A stretch of 64,000 bases of DNA from Chromobacterium sp. ATCC 53434 (lineage in GTDB: Bacteria > Pseudomonadota > Gammaproteobacteria > Burkholderiales > Chromobacteriaceae). Shown here piece after piece: positions 45,599 through 54,890 of this stretch. The position numbers and the translations under genes were made by a program. The notes under the pieces are model-generated. The model did not search any database and was not told where the DNA came from. It was given only the letters and a program-made list of their open reading frames with translations. The stretch is taken from the NCBI RefSeq assembly GCF_002848345.1, contig NZ_CP025429.1, positions 4,154,001-4,218,000 on the forward strand, read 5' to 3'. Position 1 is the stretch's first letter. Every line of letters starts with the position of its first letter.

Positions 45599-46855
45599 TC
45601 AAAATGCCCGTCCGGTGTCAGACCTTCCTCCCTGCGCCGCCACCAGAAACCGCCGCGCCAGCACCGCGTAATCGTGATTGGCCAGCACATAGGCCTTGCC
45701 GGCCGCGCCCATCGCCTCGCGCTCGGCCAGCGGCAGCACCGCCATCCGCTTCACGGCGTCGGCGATGACGGCCGGATCTTCGACGCCGACGCTGATGCCG
45801 GCGCCGGCGTCGCGCACCATGTCGTTGCCGGCCTCCACCGAGTGGATCACCGGCTTGCCGGCCATCATGTAGTCGAACAATTTGTTCGGATTGATGCCGA
45901 AGCGGTAGATCGGCAGCTTGCGCCAGCCGATGTACAGCGCGTCGCACTCGGCCAGAAAGGCCGGCACGCTGCGCTTGGCGATGGACGGCAGGAACATCGC
46001 GTTGTCCAGCTTCAATTCGGCGGCGCGCGCCACCAGCGCCGCCTTGTCCGGGCCGTCGCCGACCAAGACGAAAGTCACCGGCGCGTCGCGCATCAAGGCT
46101 GCCGCCTCCAGCAGGAAGTCCAGCGCGTTGGCCAGGCCGTGGCCGCCGGCGTAGCCGACGACGAAGCGCCCGCGGGCCTTCAGCTCGGCCAGCCGCATCC
46201 GGTGCTCGGCCGCCAGCGGCTGCGCCTCGTCCCGCCACTCGGCGACGTCGACGCCATTCGGGATCACTGCGTATTTTTCCGGCGCCATGCCGTGCGCCAT
46301 CATGTAGTCCCTGGCGCAGGGCAGCATCGACACCACGGTGTCGGCGCGCTTGTAGCCGAAGTCCTCGGCCCACTGCAGCAGGCGGATGAACGGGTGTTTC
46401 GGCGACATGCCGCCCACTTCCACCGGCGTCAGCGGCCACAGGTCGTGCACCTCGTAGACCAGCCGGGCGCCGGTCTTGCCGGCTATCCACGCCGCCGGCA
46501 CGGTGTCCAGCGGATAGGTGGACGAGGCGATGACCACGTCCGGCTTCCACTCTTTCAAATAGCGCCGCGACAGGCCCATGACCCGGGCGAGGAAGCTGAA
46601 GATGTTCAGCACCCGGCCGACGCCGTTGCCGCTGTACGGCCGCGTCTTGCACCAGGTGTAGCGGATGCCGTCTATGTCCTCGTCGCGATACTTGCCATCC
46701 ACTTGCGGATGGGTCTGCCTGAGATGGGACACGTCGGCCGCCAGCATATCGACTTCGTGGCCGGCCTGCACCCATTCGCGCGCCAGGTAGTAGGGGCGGA
46801 ATTCCATGCCATGGCGCGGGCTGCCAGCGTAATGATTGATGTAGAGAATCTTCAT
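45599..46855 (-). CDS. GT4 glycosyltransferase (WbuB-like)
   Basis: 418 aa. GT-B fold family 4: N-terminal MKILYINHYAGSPRHGMEFRPYYLAREW, HDLWPLTPVEVGG, then the donor-binding half with VIPNGVDVAEW, VGYAGGHGLANALDFLLEAA and the E-x7-E region KLFDYMMAGKPVIHSVEAGND. WbuB-type enzymes add N-acetylated 6-deoxy-hexosamines in O-antigens. Follows the next glycosyltransferase by 3 bases. Its stop lies close to REP hairpin 3. Confidence 0.88.
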   Translation of the reverse strand: MKILYINHYAGSPRHGMEFRPYYLAREWVQAGHEVDMLAADVSHLRQTHPQVDGKYRDEDIDGIRYTWCKTRPYSGNGVGRVLNIFSFLARVMGLSRRYLKEWKPDVVIASSTYPLDTVPAAWIAGKTGARLVYEVHDLWPLTPVEVGGMSPKHPFIRLLQWAEDFGYKRADTVVSMLPCARDYMMAHGMAPEKYAVIPNGVDVAEWRDEAQPLAAEHRMRLAELKARGRFVVGYAGGHGLANALDFLLEAAALMRDAPVTFVLVGDGPDKAALVARAAELKLDNAMFLPSIAKRSVPAFLAECDALYIGWRKLPIYRFGINPNKLFDYMMAGKPVIHSVEAGNDMVRDAGAGISVGVEDPAVIADAVKRMAVLPLAEREAMGAAGKAYVLANHDYAVLARRFLVAAQGGRSDTGRAF

Positions 46856-46858
46856 GAT

Positions 46859-47953
46859 TTACAGCGTCGCATACAGCTTGACCAGCTTGTCGGCCTCGGC
46901 CGCCCAGCTGTATTTATTGAGAACCGCCCGCTTGCCGGATTCGCCGAGCTCGCGCATCCGCGCCTCGTCGCCCAGCAGTTCGTTGATCGCGGAGGCGATG
47001 GCGGCGGCGTCCTGCGGGTCGACCAGCACGCCGCAGCCGGCGTCGTCGACGATCTCGCGCCAGACCGGGAAATCGCTGGCGATCACCGGCATGCCGGCGG
47101 CCATGTATTCAAACAGCTTGATCGGCAGCGCGTCGACGTAGTTCGGCGTCGGGAACAAGGTCACCAGGCCGATCTTGCTGCGGGCCAGCACCTCGGCCAC
47201 GCCCTTGCGGTCCAGCATGCCCAGGTCGTTGACGCGGGCCCAGCCTGGTTCGGCCCCCACCTTGGCCCTGAGGTCGCTTTCGCTCCACGGGCCGGCCAGG
47301 TTCAACCGGGTCGCGGTGTCCGGCAGCGCGGCGACGATGGGCTCGATGCCGCGTATCCGGCTGATGCCGCCGATGTAGCAGACCTCGTTGCGGCGGCTCT
47401 CCCACGGCGTGTCGCGCACCAGCTCTTCCAGGATCGGGAAGTTGCAGACGTCCAGCGCCTTCGCGCCGAGCTTCTCGAAGCGCTTGCGGATGTGCGGGGT
47501 CGAGGTCACGACGGCGTCGAAGCGGCGCGCCGCCCAGTCTTCCAGCGTCTCGAAACCGCCGGACACCAGCGGGCGCACCGCGCCCGGTATCCAGTGCTTG
47601 GCCAGAATCTGGCGCGGCACGTCCTCGTGCACGTCGTACACCACCTTGATGCCGGCCTGCTTCAAGCGCACGCCGGCCGGAATCAGTTCCGGATCGTGGA
47701 AATGGACCACGTCCGGCCTCAGCTTCAGCGCCGCCTGGTACACGCGCTTGACGGTGCCGGTCATCCGCGACAGCCGGCCGCCGGTCTTCGGACCGACGTC
47801 GTGGATGCGCACGCCGCCCCGGATTTCCTCGCCCTGGCCGTCGGCGACGATCAGCGTCACCTCATGGCCGGCCGCCGCCAGCGAGCAGCACTCCTTGACG
47901 AAGATGCGGATGTCGTGGCGCGGGTGGGCGGAGGTCAGGTGGGCTATCTTCAT
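46859..47953 (-). CDS. GT4 glycosyltransferase
   Basis: 364 aa. MKIAHLTSAHPRHDIRIFVKECCSL, VVHFHDPELIPAGVRLKQAGIKVVYDVHEDVP and the C-terminal KLFEYMAAGMPVIASDFPVW are the GT4 signature; the HDPELIPAG segment recalls WbpH-type enzymes of P. aeruginosa O-antigen loci. Probably adds one residue of the repeat, perhaps the diacetamido uronic acid made by the Wbp enzymes. Spaced 4 bases from its upstream neighbour. Confidence 0.87.
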   Translation of the reverse strand: MKIAHLTSAHPRHDIRIFVKECCSLAAAGHEVTLIVADGQGEEIRGGVRIHDVGPKTGGRLSRMTGTVKRVYQAALKLRPDVVHFHDPELIPAGVRLKQAGIKVVYDVHEDVPRQILAKHWIPGAVRPLVSGGFETLEDWAARRFDAVVTSTPHIRKRFEKLGAKALDVCNFPILEELVRDTPWESRRNEVCYIGGISRIRGIEPIVAALPDTATRLNLAGPWSESDLRAKVGAEPGWARVNDLGMLDRKGVAEVLARSKIGLVTLFPTPNYVDALPIKLFEYMAAGMPVIASDFPVWREIVDDAGCGVLVDPQDAAAIASAINELLGDEARMRELGESGKRAVLNKYSWAAEADKLVKLYATL

Positions 47954-47957
47954 TTGT

Positions 47958-49040
47958 TCAAACCTTTTGCGCGGCCAGCTCGCCGATCAGATCGGCGAAA
48001 CCGGCCATATTGGCCCGGTGCAGCGCCTTGGCCTCCACCAGGCCGCGGTTCATCTCGGCGATGCGCCCCAAGGCCTCGTCGTCTTCGGCCAAGGCCATCG
48101 CGCGGCACAGCTCGGGACCCAGCCGGCCGACGTCCTCGGCGATCACGCCGTTCAGGCCGTCTATCGCCCATTCGCCGTTGGCCGGCAGATTGGACAACAG
48201 CGGCAGGCAGCCGTGCCCCATCGCCTCCAGCAGACTGATGCTGGTGGCGTCCGAGCGCGGCACGCTGACGAAGACGCGCGACTCCTCGTATAGCCGTCCC
48301 AGCGTCGCGCTGTCGACGAAGCCGGCGAATTCGACGCGTTTCAGGCCCAGCGAGGCGGCCTGTCGTTTCAGATTCTCAGTCTCGCCGCCGCTGGCGGCGA
48401 CGACCAGATTCCAGTCGGCGAAACGGCCGCCATCCTCGACTTCGGCCCAGCCGTTCAGAATGGCGTCGATTCGATACAGCGGTTTATGCAGCCTGCAGGA
48501 CAGCAGCTGTTTCTTCTTCGCGCCGACCACCGGCGCCGGCGGCAGCGCGTCTATGCCGTAATTCAGCAGCGCGATCCGGCAGTCGCCGGCCAGCTCGCGG
48601 ATTTTCGCCGCCATATACAGCGAGTCCGAGGTGATCGCGGCGGCGGCCTTCAGATTGCCGCGCACCATCGCCCGCATCAGCGGATTCTGGTCCGGCAGCA
48701 GCAGCACGTCCGAGCCCCAGGCGGTCAACAACATCGGTATCGACGAACCGGCCAGCGCGCGCCGGGCGTGCCAGGCCACGCTGTTCGCCTGGTGGACATG
48801 GACGACGTCGGGCTTCACTTCGGCGATCCAGCTCTTGAGCCGGCCGGCGGTGGACAGCGCCTTCAAGCTGAAATCCACCGGCAGCTCGCCTTTCAGATTG
48901 GCCGGCCGTTTGTCGGCGGGAACCTCGCCGTTGCAGGCCAGGTACAGCTCGTCGACAAAGGGCGCGATGCCGGAGAGGAAGCGCCAGGTGTGGATGGAGG
49001 CCGAACCCGCCACCAGCAGGCGGGCGATCTTCTCAGTCAT
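47958..49040 (-). CDS. GT4 glycosyltransferase
   Basis: 360 aa. IARLLVAGSASIHTWRFLSGI, KPDVVHVHQANSVAWHARRAL, LLTAWGSDVLLLPDQNPLM and the donor site SDATSISLLEAMGHGCLPLLSNLPAN, all GT4 features. Third sugar-adding enzyme of the operon; acceptor and donor not predictable from sequence alone. Overlaps the acetyltransferase gene by 8 bases. Confidence 0.87.
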   Translation of the reverse strand: MTEKIARLLVAGSASIHTWRFLSGIAPFVDELYLACNGEVPADKRPANLKGELPVDFSLKALSTAGRLKSWIAEVKPDVVHVHQANSVAWHARRALAGSSIPMLLTAWGSDVLLLPDQNPLMRAMVRGNLKAAAAITSDSLYMAAKIRELAGDCRIALLNYGIDALPPAPVVGAKKKQLLSCRLHKPLYRIDAILNGWAEVEDGGRFADWNLVVAASGGETENLKRQAASLGLKRVEFAGFVDSATLGRLYEESRVFVSVPRSDATSISLLEAMGHGCLPLLSNLPANGEWAIDGLNGVIAEDVGRLGPELCRAMALAEDDEALGRIAEMNRGLVEAKALHRANMAGFADLIGELAAQKV

Positions 49041-49614
49041 TCGCCCAGGCCTCGTACAGCGGATGCAGGTCCGGGTGCTGCGCCAGCCATTCGGCGTCGC
49101 CGTCGCGGGTATCGCCGACCACCCGCGCCGGATTGCCGGCCAGGATGGCGAAATCCGGATAGTCGCCGGCCGGCACGAAGCTGTAGGCCGACACCACGCT
49201 GCCCTTGCCCAACGTCACGCCCGGCATCAGCACCGAGTGCGGGCCGACGAAGCTGTAGCAGCCGAGCCGGGTCGGTTTTTTCAGATAGCCGGCGTGGTTG
49301 TCCCGCGTCAGGTATTCGCGGCCGTACAGGCGGATCGCCACGTGGCTGGAGTGCGTCAGCAGCGACACGTAGTTGGTGATCTGGCAGCCCTCGCCTATGC
49401 ACAGCCCGCCGGAGGCGTCGATCAGGTTGAAGTGGCCGATGTAGACATTGTCGTCGACCATCAGCTTGTCTATGTGTTCGATGCGCGTCATGTTGGAGAC
49501 GCGGGTGCGCTTCAGGAACACGCCGTCGCCGCGATGGAAGCCGTACACCATCCGCGGCCGCACCCATGCCGACAGCCGGAAACGGATACGGCTGAGCAAT
49601 CCATTCCAATTCAT
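49033..49614 (-). CDS. Left-handed beta-helix acyltransferase
   Basis: 193 aa. Hexapeptide-repeat protein: DNVYIGHFNLIDASGGLCIGEGCQI, SLLTHSSH with the catalytic His, SFVGPHSVLMPGVTLGKGSVVSAYSFV and AGNPARVVG. Likely an O-acetyltransferase decorating the glycan, or an N-acetyltransferase for a sugar nucleotide; without the Rossmann N-domain of PglD the first is more likely. Overlaps the flippase by 4 bases and the GT by 8. Confidence 0.85.
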   Translation of the reverse strand: MNWNGLLSRIRFRLSAWVRPRMVYGFHRGDGVFLKRTRVSNMTRIEHIDKLMVDDNVYIGHFNLIDASGGLCIGEGCQITNYVSLLTHSSHVAIRLYGREYLTRDNHAGYLKKPTRLGCYSFVGPHSVLMPGVTLGKGSVVSAYSFVPAGDYPDFAILAGNPARVVGDTRDGDAEWLAQHPDLHPLYEAWAND

Positions 49615-50882
49615 CGTGCCGCCCTATAGAGCCAGGTGAAATAAGCAAGGAAATAGCCGGCCATCACGACCGACACCAGTTGGAACGTGGCCACCGCATC
49701 CTGCCAGAGATGGAAGCCCAACCACATCGACCCGAGGAACAGCACGGCCTGCACCAGGGACAGGAAGAAGGCGAAGCGCTGCCGGTTGATCACCGGCGGC
49801 ACCATGCCCAGCGGCGAGGCGACGAAGTGGAACAGGATGAACAGCGACATCGCCTCGGCGTAGCGGCCGGCCTCGGACCAGCTATGGCCGAACACCAGTG
49901 TGAACAGCGGCTCGCCGAATATCTGGATCACCAGGAAGGGGAACAGCGCCATGCCGAACAGCGTCAGCATCATCTTGCGCAGTATCGGCCGCAACGGTTT
50001 GCCCAGATTGCGCGCCTCGGCCAGCTCGCGGTAGGCGACCTGCGCCACCGCCTGGCCGATGAAGGCCGCCGGCAGCTTCAGCACCCGCATCATCAGTCCA
50101 TACATGCCGACGGCGGCGGTGCCGGCCAGCACCGTCAGCGCCACCAACGTCGCCGAATCCAGCAAGGCGGTGCTCAGCGCGTGCGGCGCGTTGATGCGTG
50201 GAAACTCGACATAGGCGGCGGCGGCTTCGCGCATGCTGCGGCGGCTCAGGTCGCGGCGCCACGGGAAACGGGCCTTGATGTCGGCCCAGGCCTGGGCCAG
50301 CAGCGAGGCCGCCTGTCCGGCCAGCTGGCCGAGGATCAGGCCGCCGGCGCCGGCGCCCAGCCAGCCGGCCAGCACCTGGGTGCCGGCGATGCCGAACGAT
50401 TGCGTCATCCGGCCGTGGGCGTTGGCCTGGTAGCGGCGGTGGCGATTGTTCCAGTTGGTCCAGGCCTGCATCAGGCCGGCCAGCAACACCGACAGCGGCA
50501 GCAAGGCCAGCCACGGTTGCAGTTCCGGCGCGCCCAGATGGGAGGCGATATGGGAGTGGCCGCCCATCAGCACCACCAGCGCGATCAGCAAGGCCAGCGT
50601 GCCGGCGCACAGCATCGACAAACCCATCAGATTGCTGGCGCGCTTCTCGTCGGCCGGCAGCACGATGGCCATTTCATAGCGCGCGGTGGCCAGCACCGCC
50701 AGCGTCGACATCCAAGACACGTAAACGGTCTGGATGCCCACCTCGTGCGGGTTGTACAAGCGCGTGATCAGCGGCGACGCCAACAGCGGCACCACCTGGG
50801 CCACGGCGGCGCCGGTGACCAGGGTGATGACGTGGCGGACGAAGCCGCTCTTGGGCACGCGCAGCGACGACAACGACACCAT
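49611..50882 (-). CDS. wzx: Wzx-type flippase (MATE/PST superfamily)
   Basis: 423 aa with about 12 predicted membrane helices (HVITLVTGAAVAQVVPLLASPLITRLY at the start is the standard first segment of polysaccharide transporters). It should flip the lipid-linked oligosaccharide across the inner membrane. The 3' end overlaps the acetyltransferase start. No Wzy polymerase is encoded in the operon. Confidence 0.88.
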   Translation of the reverse strand: MVSLSSLRVPKSGFVRHVITLVTGAAVAQVVPLLASPLITRLYNPHEVGIQTVYVSWMSTLAVLATARYEMAIVLPADEKRASNLMGLSMLCAGTLALLIALVVLMGGHSHIASHLGAPELQPWLALLPLSVLLAGLMQAWTNWNNRHRRYQANAHGRMTQSFGIAGTQVLAGWLGAGAGGLILGQLAGQAASLLAQAWADIKARFPWRRDLSRRSMREAAAAYVEFPRINAPHALSTALLDSATLVALTVLAGTAAVGMYGLMMRVLKLPAAFIGQAVAQVAYRELAEARNLGKPLRPILRKMMLTLFGMALFPFLVIQIFGEPLFTLVFGHSWSEAGRYAEAMSLFILFHFVASPLGMVPPVINRQRFAFFLSLVQAVLFLGSMWLGFHLWQDAVATFQLVSVVMAGYFLAYFTWLYRAAR

Positions 50883-50886
50883 CCTC

Positions 50887-51984
50887 TCAGCCCAGCGCCT
50901 TCTTCACCGCGGCGACGATCTCGTCTTGCGCGGACTCGGACAGGAAGGGGTGCATCGGCAGGCTCATCACCCGGCGGCCGGCGGCCTCGGACAGCGGGAA
51001 GCTGCCCTCGCCCTGGCCCAGATGGGCGAAGGCCGGCTGCAGGTGCAGCGGGATCGGGTAATGGACGGCGGTCGGCACGCCCAGTTCCTTCAAGCGGGCC
51101 TGCACCGTCTCGCGCTCGTCGACTTCTATCGTGTACTGCGCGTAGACGTGGGTATTGCCCTCGCCGATCACCGGCACGCGGGCGACATCGTTCAGCAGCG
51201 CGCTGTAGCGGGCGCCGATGCGCTCGCGGGCGGCCACCTCGTCAGCAAAGCTGGGCAGCTTGGCCAGCAGCACCGCGGCCTGGATGGTGTCCAGACGGCC
51301 GTTCAGGCCGATGACCGGATGATGGTAGCGGCGATCCTGGCCGTGCACGCGGATTTCGCGGATCTTCTTGGCCAGCGCATCGTCGCTGGTGAACACCGCG
51401 CCGCCGTCGCCGTAGCAGCCCAGCGGCTTGCTCGGGAAGAAGCTGGTGCAGCCTATCGTCGACAGATTGCCGGACTTTTTGCCGTGCTGGCCGGCGCCGA
51501 AGCTCTGCGCGCCATCCTCGATCACCGGAATGCCGTGCTTGTCGGCGATGGCGTTGATCGCGGCGAAATCGGCCGCCTGGCCGTACAGGCTGACCGGCAT
51601 GATGGCGCGGGTGCGCGGCGTGATCGCTGCTTCCAGCCGGTTCGGGTCCAGGTTGTAGCTGATCGGGTCGATGTCGACGAACACCGGCTTGGCGCCCAAT
51701 AGCGCGATCATCTCGCCGGTGGCGATGAAGGTGAACGGCGTGGTGATCACCTCGTCGCCGGGGCCGATGCCCAGCGCCATCATCGCGATCAGCAGCGCCT
51801 TGGTGCCGTCGCAGACGCCGATGGCGTGCCGGGCGCCGGTATAGGCGGCCAGGCCGTCCTCCAGTTCCTTCACTTCCGGCCCCATGATGTACTGGCCGTG
51901 GTCCAGCACCGCGTGGATGCGGGCGTCGATATCGGCTTTCAGATGCTGGTACTGCGCTTTCAGATCAATGAACTGGATGGACAT
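50887..51984 (-). CDS. wbpE: UDP-3-keto-GlcNAcA transaminase (WbpE)
   Basis: 365 aa, very similar along its length to P. aeruginosa WbpE: FIDLKAQYQHLKADIDARI, HGQYIMGPEVKELED, VCDGTKALLIAMMALGIGPGDEVITTPFTFIATGEMIALLGAKPVFVDIDP, EDGAQSFGA, the PLP lysine in CTSFFPSKPLGCYGDGGA and VHYPIPLHLQPAF. It transfers an amino group to C3 of UDP-3-keto-GlcNAcA using glutamate. Acts between WbpB and WbpD, both encoded in this operon. Confidence 0.93.
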   Translation of the reverse strand: MSIQFIDLKAQYQHLKADIDARIHAVLDHGQYIMGPEVKELEDGLAAYTGARHAIGVCDGTKALLIAMMALGIGPGDEVITTPFTFIATGEMIALLGAKPVFVDIDPISYNLDPNRLEAAITPRTRAIMPVSLYGQAADFAAINAIADKHGIPVIEDGAQSFGAGQHGKKSGNLSTIGCTSFFPSKPLGCYGDGGAVFTSDDALAKKIREIRVHGQDRRYHHPVIGLNGRLDTIQAAVLLAKLPSFADEVAARERIGARYSALLNDVARVPVIGEGNTHVYAQYTIEVDERETVQARLKELGVPTAVHYPIPLHLQPAFAHLGQGEGSFPLSEAAGRRVMSLPMHPFLSESAQDEIVAAVKKALG

Positions 51985-52029
51985 GGGAGGATGGACCTCA
52001 AATCAGTATTTTGAAAAATTCACGCGGAA

Positions 52030-52049
52030 GACGCGCCCCGCGGCGCGTC
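52030..52049. repeat. Intra-operon hairpin between wbpD and wbpE
   Basis: GACGCGCC/GGCGCGTC stem with CCGC loop; on the minus strand a T5 tract follows after about 12 bases, so this may be a weak terminator or processing site that tunes expression of the distal genes. Confidence 0.45.
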
Positions 52050-52057
52050 CATCATGC

Positions 52058-52636
52058 TTATCCGCCGTTCCCCACCGGCGTGCAGTGATTGCCGCCGACT
52101 TCGTAATGGATGCCGCAGGCCGGGCAGGAATGGGTGCCGATGTCGTTGGACAGCCGCTCGCCGCACGAGCACATCCAGCCCAGGCGCCGGGCCGGCGCGC
52201 CGACCATCAGCGCGTAGGCCGGCACGTCGCGCGTCACCACGGCGCCGGCGCCGATGAAGGCGTACTCGCCGACGGTATGGCCGCAGACCACGGTGGCGTT
52301 GGCGCCGATCGACGCGCCCTTCTTCACCACGGTGCGGCGGTATTCGCTCTTGCGGTTGACGTGGCTGCGCGGATTGTTGACGTTGGTGAACACCATCGAA
52401 GGGCCGCAGAACACGTCGTCCTCCAGCGTCACCGCGTCATAGATCGACACATTGTTCTGCACCTTGACGTTGTCGCCGATCAGCACGTCGTTGCCGACGA
52501 ACACGTTCTGGCCGAAGGAACAGCCCTTGCCGATCTTCGCCCCGCCGCAGATGTGCACCCAGTGCCAGACACGGGTGCCGGCGCCTATCGTGGCGCCGTC
52601 GTCGACGATGGCGCTGGGGTGGACGGTGTATTCCAT
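52058..52636 (-). CDS. wbpD: UDP-3-amino-GlcNAcA N-acetyltransferase (WbpD)
   Basis: 192 aa from ATG 52636. Left-handed beta-helix with repeated hexads: [106 protein letters not shown]. The NNPRSxxxRK loop is characteristic of WbpD/WlbB enzymes, which acetylate the 3-amino group. The C-terminus adds a Cys-rich tail (CSCGERL...SCPACG) that could bind zinc, as seen in many WbpD homologues. Confidence 0.93.
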   Translation of the reverse strand: MEYTVHPSAIVDDGATIGAGTRVWHWVHICGGAKIGKGCSFGQNVFVGNDVLIGDNVKVQNNVSIYDAVTLEDDVFCGPSMVFTNVNNPRSHVNRKSEYRRTVVKKGASIGANATVVCGHTVGEYAFIGAGAVVTRDVPAYALMVGAPARRLGWMCSCGERLSNDIGTHSCPACGIHYEVGGNHCTPVGNGG

Positions 52637-52653
52637 GCTGGGTAGCCTTTGCT

Positions 52654-53190
52654 TCAGAAAAACAGGAAAAAGCCGTCGGCGAAATACAGGAGGCCGAGGG
52701 CGCCGATGGGCAATGCGGCGTACCAGACGCGCCGGCGCTTGAACAGGCCGGCGATCGACGACACCAGAATGGCCACCTGCAGGAAGATCACCGCCATGCC
52801 GAACGGTTTGCCCTGCCGCTGCGCCAGATTGCGCTCGTCCTCCAGCGCCCGCGCGGTTTTCTCGATCTGCTTGCGCTCCGCGCCGTAGCGCTCGGCGCGG
52901 CCCGCCGCCTGCTCTATCGCCGCCTGGTAGCGCTGGCGCTGCGCCGCCGTCGCGCCGGCCGGCAGATTGTCCAGCTCGAATTGCAGCCGGTCGCGCTCCA
53001 TCTCGTACAGATTGCCCTTGATCCCCTTGGCCTGATAATAGGCCCATTGATCCGACGCCTGCGACTGGGCGATGACGCTGCGGGTGGAATAGCCGCCGCC
53101 CTTGAAGGTCGACAGCGTGGCGCACACCGCCAGGATCACGGTGCAAAGCGCCAGATAGTTGAGCCAGGGTTCTTTCTTTTCTTCTGCCAT
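52654..53190 (-). CDS. DUF4337 membrane protein
   Basis: 178 aa. One N-terminal span ([18 protein letters not shown]), a coiled-coil-like middle (about 60-125, rich in Glu, Gln, Arg) and two C-terminal spans ([45 protein letters not shown]). [13 protein letters not shown] is typical of DUF4337. Function unknown. It is inserted between wbpD and wbpB, an unusual neighbour for sugar-nucleotide enzymes. Confidence 0.8.
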   Translation of the reverse strand: MAEEKKEPWLNYLALCTVILAVCATLSTFKGGGYSTRSVIAQSQASDQWAYYQAKGIKGNLYEMERDRLQFELDNLPAGATAAQRQRYQAAIEQAAGRAERYGAERKQIEKTARALEDERNLAQRQGKPFGMAVIFLQVAILVSSIAGLFKRRRVWYAALPIGALGLLYFADGFFLFF

Positions 53191-53214
53191 GTCTGACGTG
53201 TATCTGCGTAACGA

Positions 53215-53238
53215 GGCCGGCCCGAAAGCGGGCCGGCC
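53215..53238. repeat. Intra-operon hairpin after wbpB
   Basis: Perfect 10-bp stem GGCCGGCCCG/CGGGCCGGCC with AAAG loop between wbpB and the DUF4337 gene. No U-run on the minus strand, so it is more likely an mRNA-stabilising element than a terminator. Confidence 0.55.
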
Positions 53239-53247
53239 GAAAAACCA

Positions 53248-54306
53248 TCAATAATCGAGCGGCAGGCTGACGCGACGGCCGTCGCGAGCCGACAGATACA
53301 TCGCGATCAGCAGCTCCAGCGACTTCAGGCCCTCGCGGCCGTCGGTCTCCGGCGTCGCTTCGCCGCGCATGGTCTTGATCACATTGTCGAAGTACAGCGG
53401 ATGGCCGAAGCCGTAGACGCTGGTGGTCGCGTAGCTGGCGGCCTTGATGTCCTCGTCCATCGCGTGCGGCTCGGAGAATTCCCAGTGCTGGATCTCGTTG
53501 ACGGCCATGCCGCCGACGCGGACCGAGCCCTTCTCGCCGAGGATGGTGATGCTGCCTTCCAGGTTCTTCGGATAGGTCAGCATGGTGACGTTCATGCTGC
53601 CCAGCGCGCCGGAGCGCCATTTGACGCTGACGGTGCCGGTGTCTTCCACCTCGATATTGCGCGCCAGCGTGGCGGTGTAGGCCTGCACGCTCTCCACCGG
53701 GCCGATCAGCCAGTCCAAGAGGTCGACGTAGTGGCTGGCCTGGTTCATGAAGGCGCCGCCGTCGAACTCCCAGGTGCCGCGCCAGCCGGCCGCGTCGTAA
53801 TACTCCTGCGGGCGGGTCCAGAACACATTGACGTTGACCATGTAGACGCGACCGAAGCGCTTCTCCTCCATCGCGCGCTTCAACAGCTGCAGCGTCGCGT
53901 TGCGGCGGTTCTGCTTGACCACGAACAGGTGGCGCTTCGCCTTGTCGGCGGCCTTGACCATTTCCAGACCGTCTTCCCAGCGGGTGGCCATCGGCTTCTC
54001 GGTCATCACGTGGAAGCCGGCTTCCGAGCATTCTATGCTCTGGGTCGGATGCAGGCCGGACGGCGTGGTCAGGATGACGATGTCGGCATTGGTCTTCGCC
54101 AGCATATCGCTCAGGCTGGCGTGACCGCGGGCGCCGGTGCGTTCGACGGCGGCCTTCAGCGCGGCCGGATCAATGTCGCAGACGTCGACCAGCTCGGCGC
54201 GGTCGGCATGCGTTTCCAGCGCGCCGAAGTGGTTGTTGGCGATGCGGCCGCAGCCGACCAGGGCGAAGCGGATCTTGCGATCGGTAATCGGAGGAATCAC
54301 TATCAT
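53248..54306 (-). CDS. wbpB: UDP-GlcNAcA 3-dehydrogenase (WbpB)
   Basis: 352 aa from ATG 54306, which overlaps the DUF218 stop (ATGA). Gfo/Idh/MocA fold: [17 protein letters not shown] (NAD binding), [32 protein letters not shown] (catalytic Lys in EKP), [17 protein letters not shown] and [28 protein letters not shown]. It oxidises C3 of UDP-GlcNAcA; in P. aeruginosa it works in a coupled pair with WbpE, both present here. Confidence 0.92.
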   Translation of the reverse strand: MIVIPPITDRKIRFALVGCGRIANNHFGALETHADRAELVDVCDIDPAALKAAVERTGARGHASLSDMLAKTNADIVILTTPSGLHPTQSIECSEAGFHVMTEKPMATRWEDGLEMVKAADKAKRHLFVVKQNRRNATLQLLKRAMEEKRFGRVYMVNVNVFWTRPQEYYDAAGWRGTWEFDGGAFMNQASHYVDLLDWLIGPVESVQAYTATLARNIEVEDTGTVSVKWRSGALGSMNVTMLTYPKNLEGSITILGEKGSVRVGGMAVNEIQHWEFSEPHAMDEDIKAASYATTSVYGFGHPLYFDNVIKTMRGEATPETDGREGLKSLELLIAMYLSARDGRRVSLPLDY

Positions 54307-54887
54307 CTGAACGTCCAGTAACGTACTGAATACACCAGTATCTTCAAATATTCGGTCAGCGCCGCGCCGGCGTCGTACAAGGCCAGGCTGTGGCGCAGGT
54401 CGTTGCCCGGGTACACGATGTGCATGCCCCAGTCCACCTCGGGCCAGGCCTGGCGGAAAGTCTCCAGCGCCCGTCGCGAGTGGAACCACGAGGTCACCAG
54501 CGTCACCCGCCGGGGCTGAAGCGGCGCCAGCGCCTGCCGGGTGAACTCGGCGTTCTGCCACGTGCTCCTGGACAGGCATTCATAGCCTATCTTGCCGCGC
54601 GGCACCCCGGCCATCACCAGCCGCCGCACGATCAGCAGGCAATCTCCCTCGCCGCTGACGAAGACGAAAGGCGCGCGGCCCTGATGGTACAGTTCCGCCG
54701 CGCCTATCACCCGCTCGCCGCTCTCCCCGCCCAGCACCACGATCCAGTCCGCGCGCGGCTGGGGCGCCTCGGCCACCAGCCAGCTCTTGGAATAGCGGAT
54801 CAGCGGCGCCAGCGCCAGCACGGCCAGCAGCGTCAGCGCGCCGAGCGCCGCCAGCCAGGCTCCCGGTCGGGGCAAGCGTCGCCGCAC
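54303..54887 (-). CDS. DUF218 (YdcF/SanA-like) membrane protein in wbp operon
   Basis: 194 aa, GTG start right after the wbpA stop. N-terminal span (AWLAALGALTLLAVLALAPLI), then DUF218: ADWIVVLGGESGERVIGAAELYHQGRAPFVFVSG, ECLSRSTWQNAEFTRQAL and RRVTLVTSWFHSRRALETFRQAWPE. Placement between wbpA and wbpB suggests a role linked to this glycan's synthesis or lipid carrier. A second DUF218 gene is at 32179. Confidence 0.82.
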   Translation of the reverse strand: MRRRLPRPGAWLAALGALTLLAVLALAPLIRYSKSWLVAEAPQPRADWIVVLGGESGERVIGAAELYHQGRAPFVFVSGEGDCLLIVRRLVMAGVPRGKIGYECLSRSTWQNAEFTRQALAPLQPRRVTLVTSWFHSRRALETFRQAWPEVDWGMHIVYPGNDLRHSLALYDAGAALTEYLKILVYSVRYWTFR

Positions 54888-54890
54888 CTC

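Noticed and set aside
45089..48238. 1049-codon plus-strand open frame
   Set aside because: Shadow of the RAYT and two glycosyltransferase genes on the minus strand; amino acid composition (His/Arg/Gln/Val) is that of an antisense frame.
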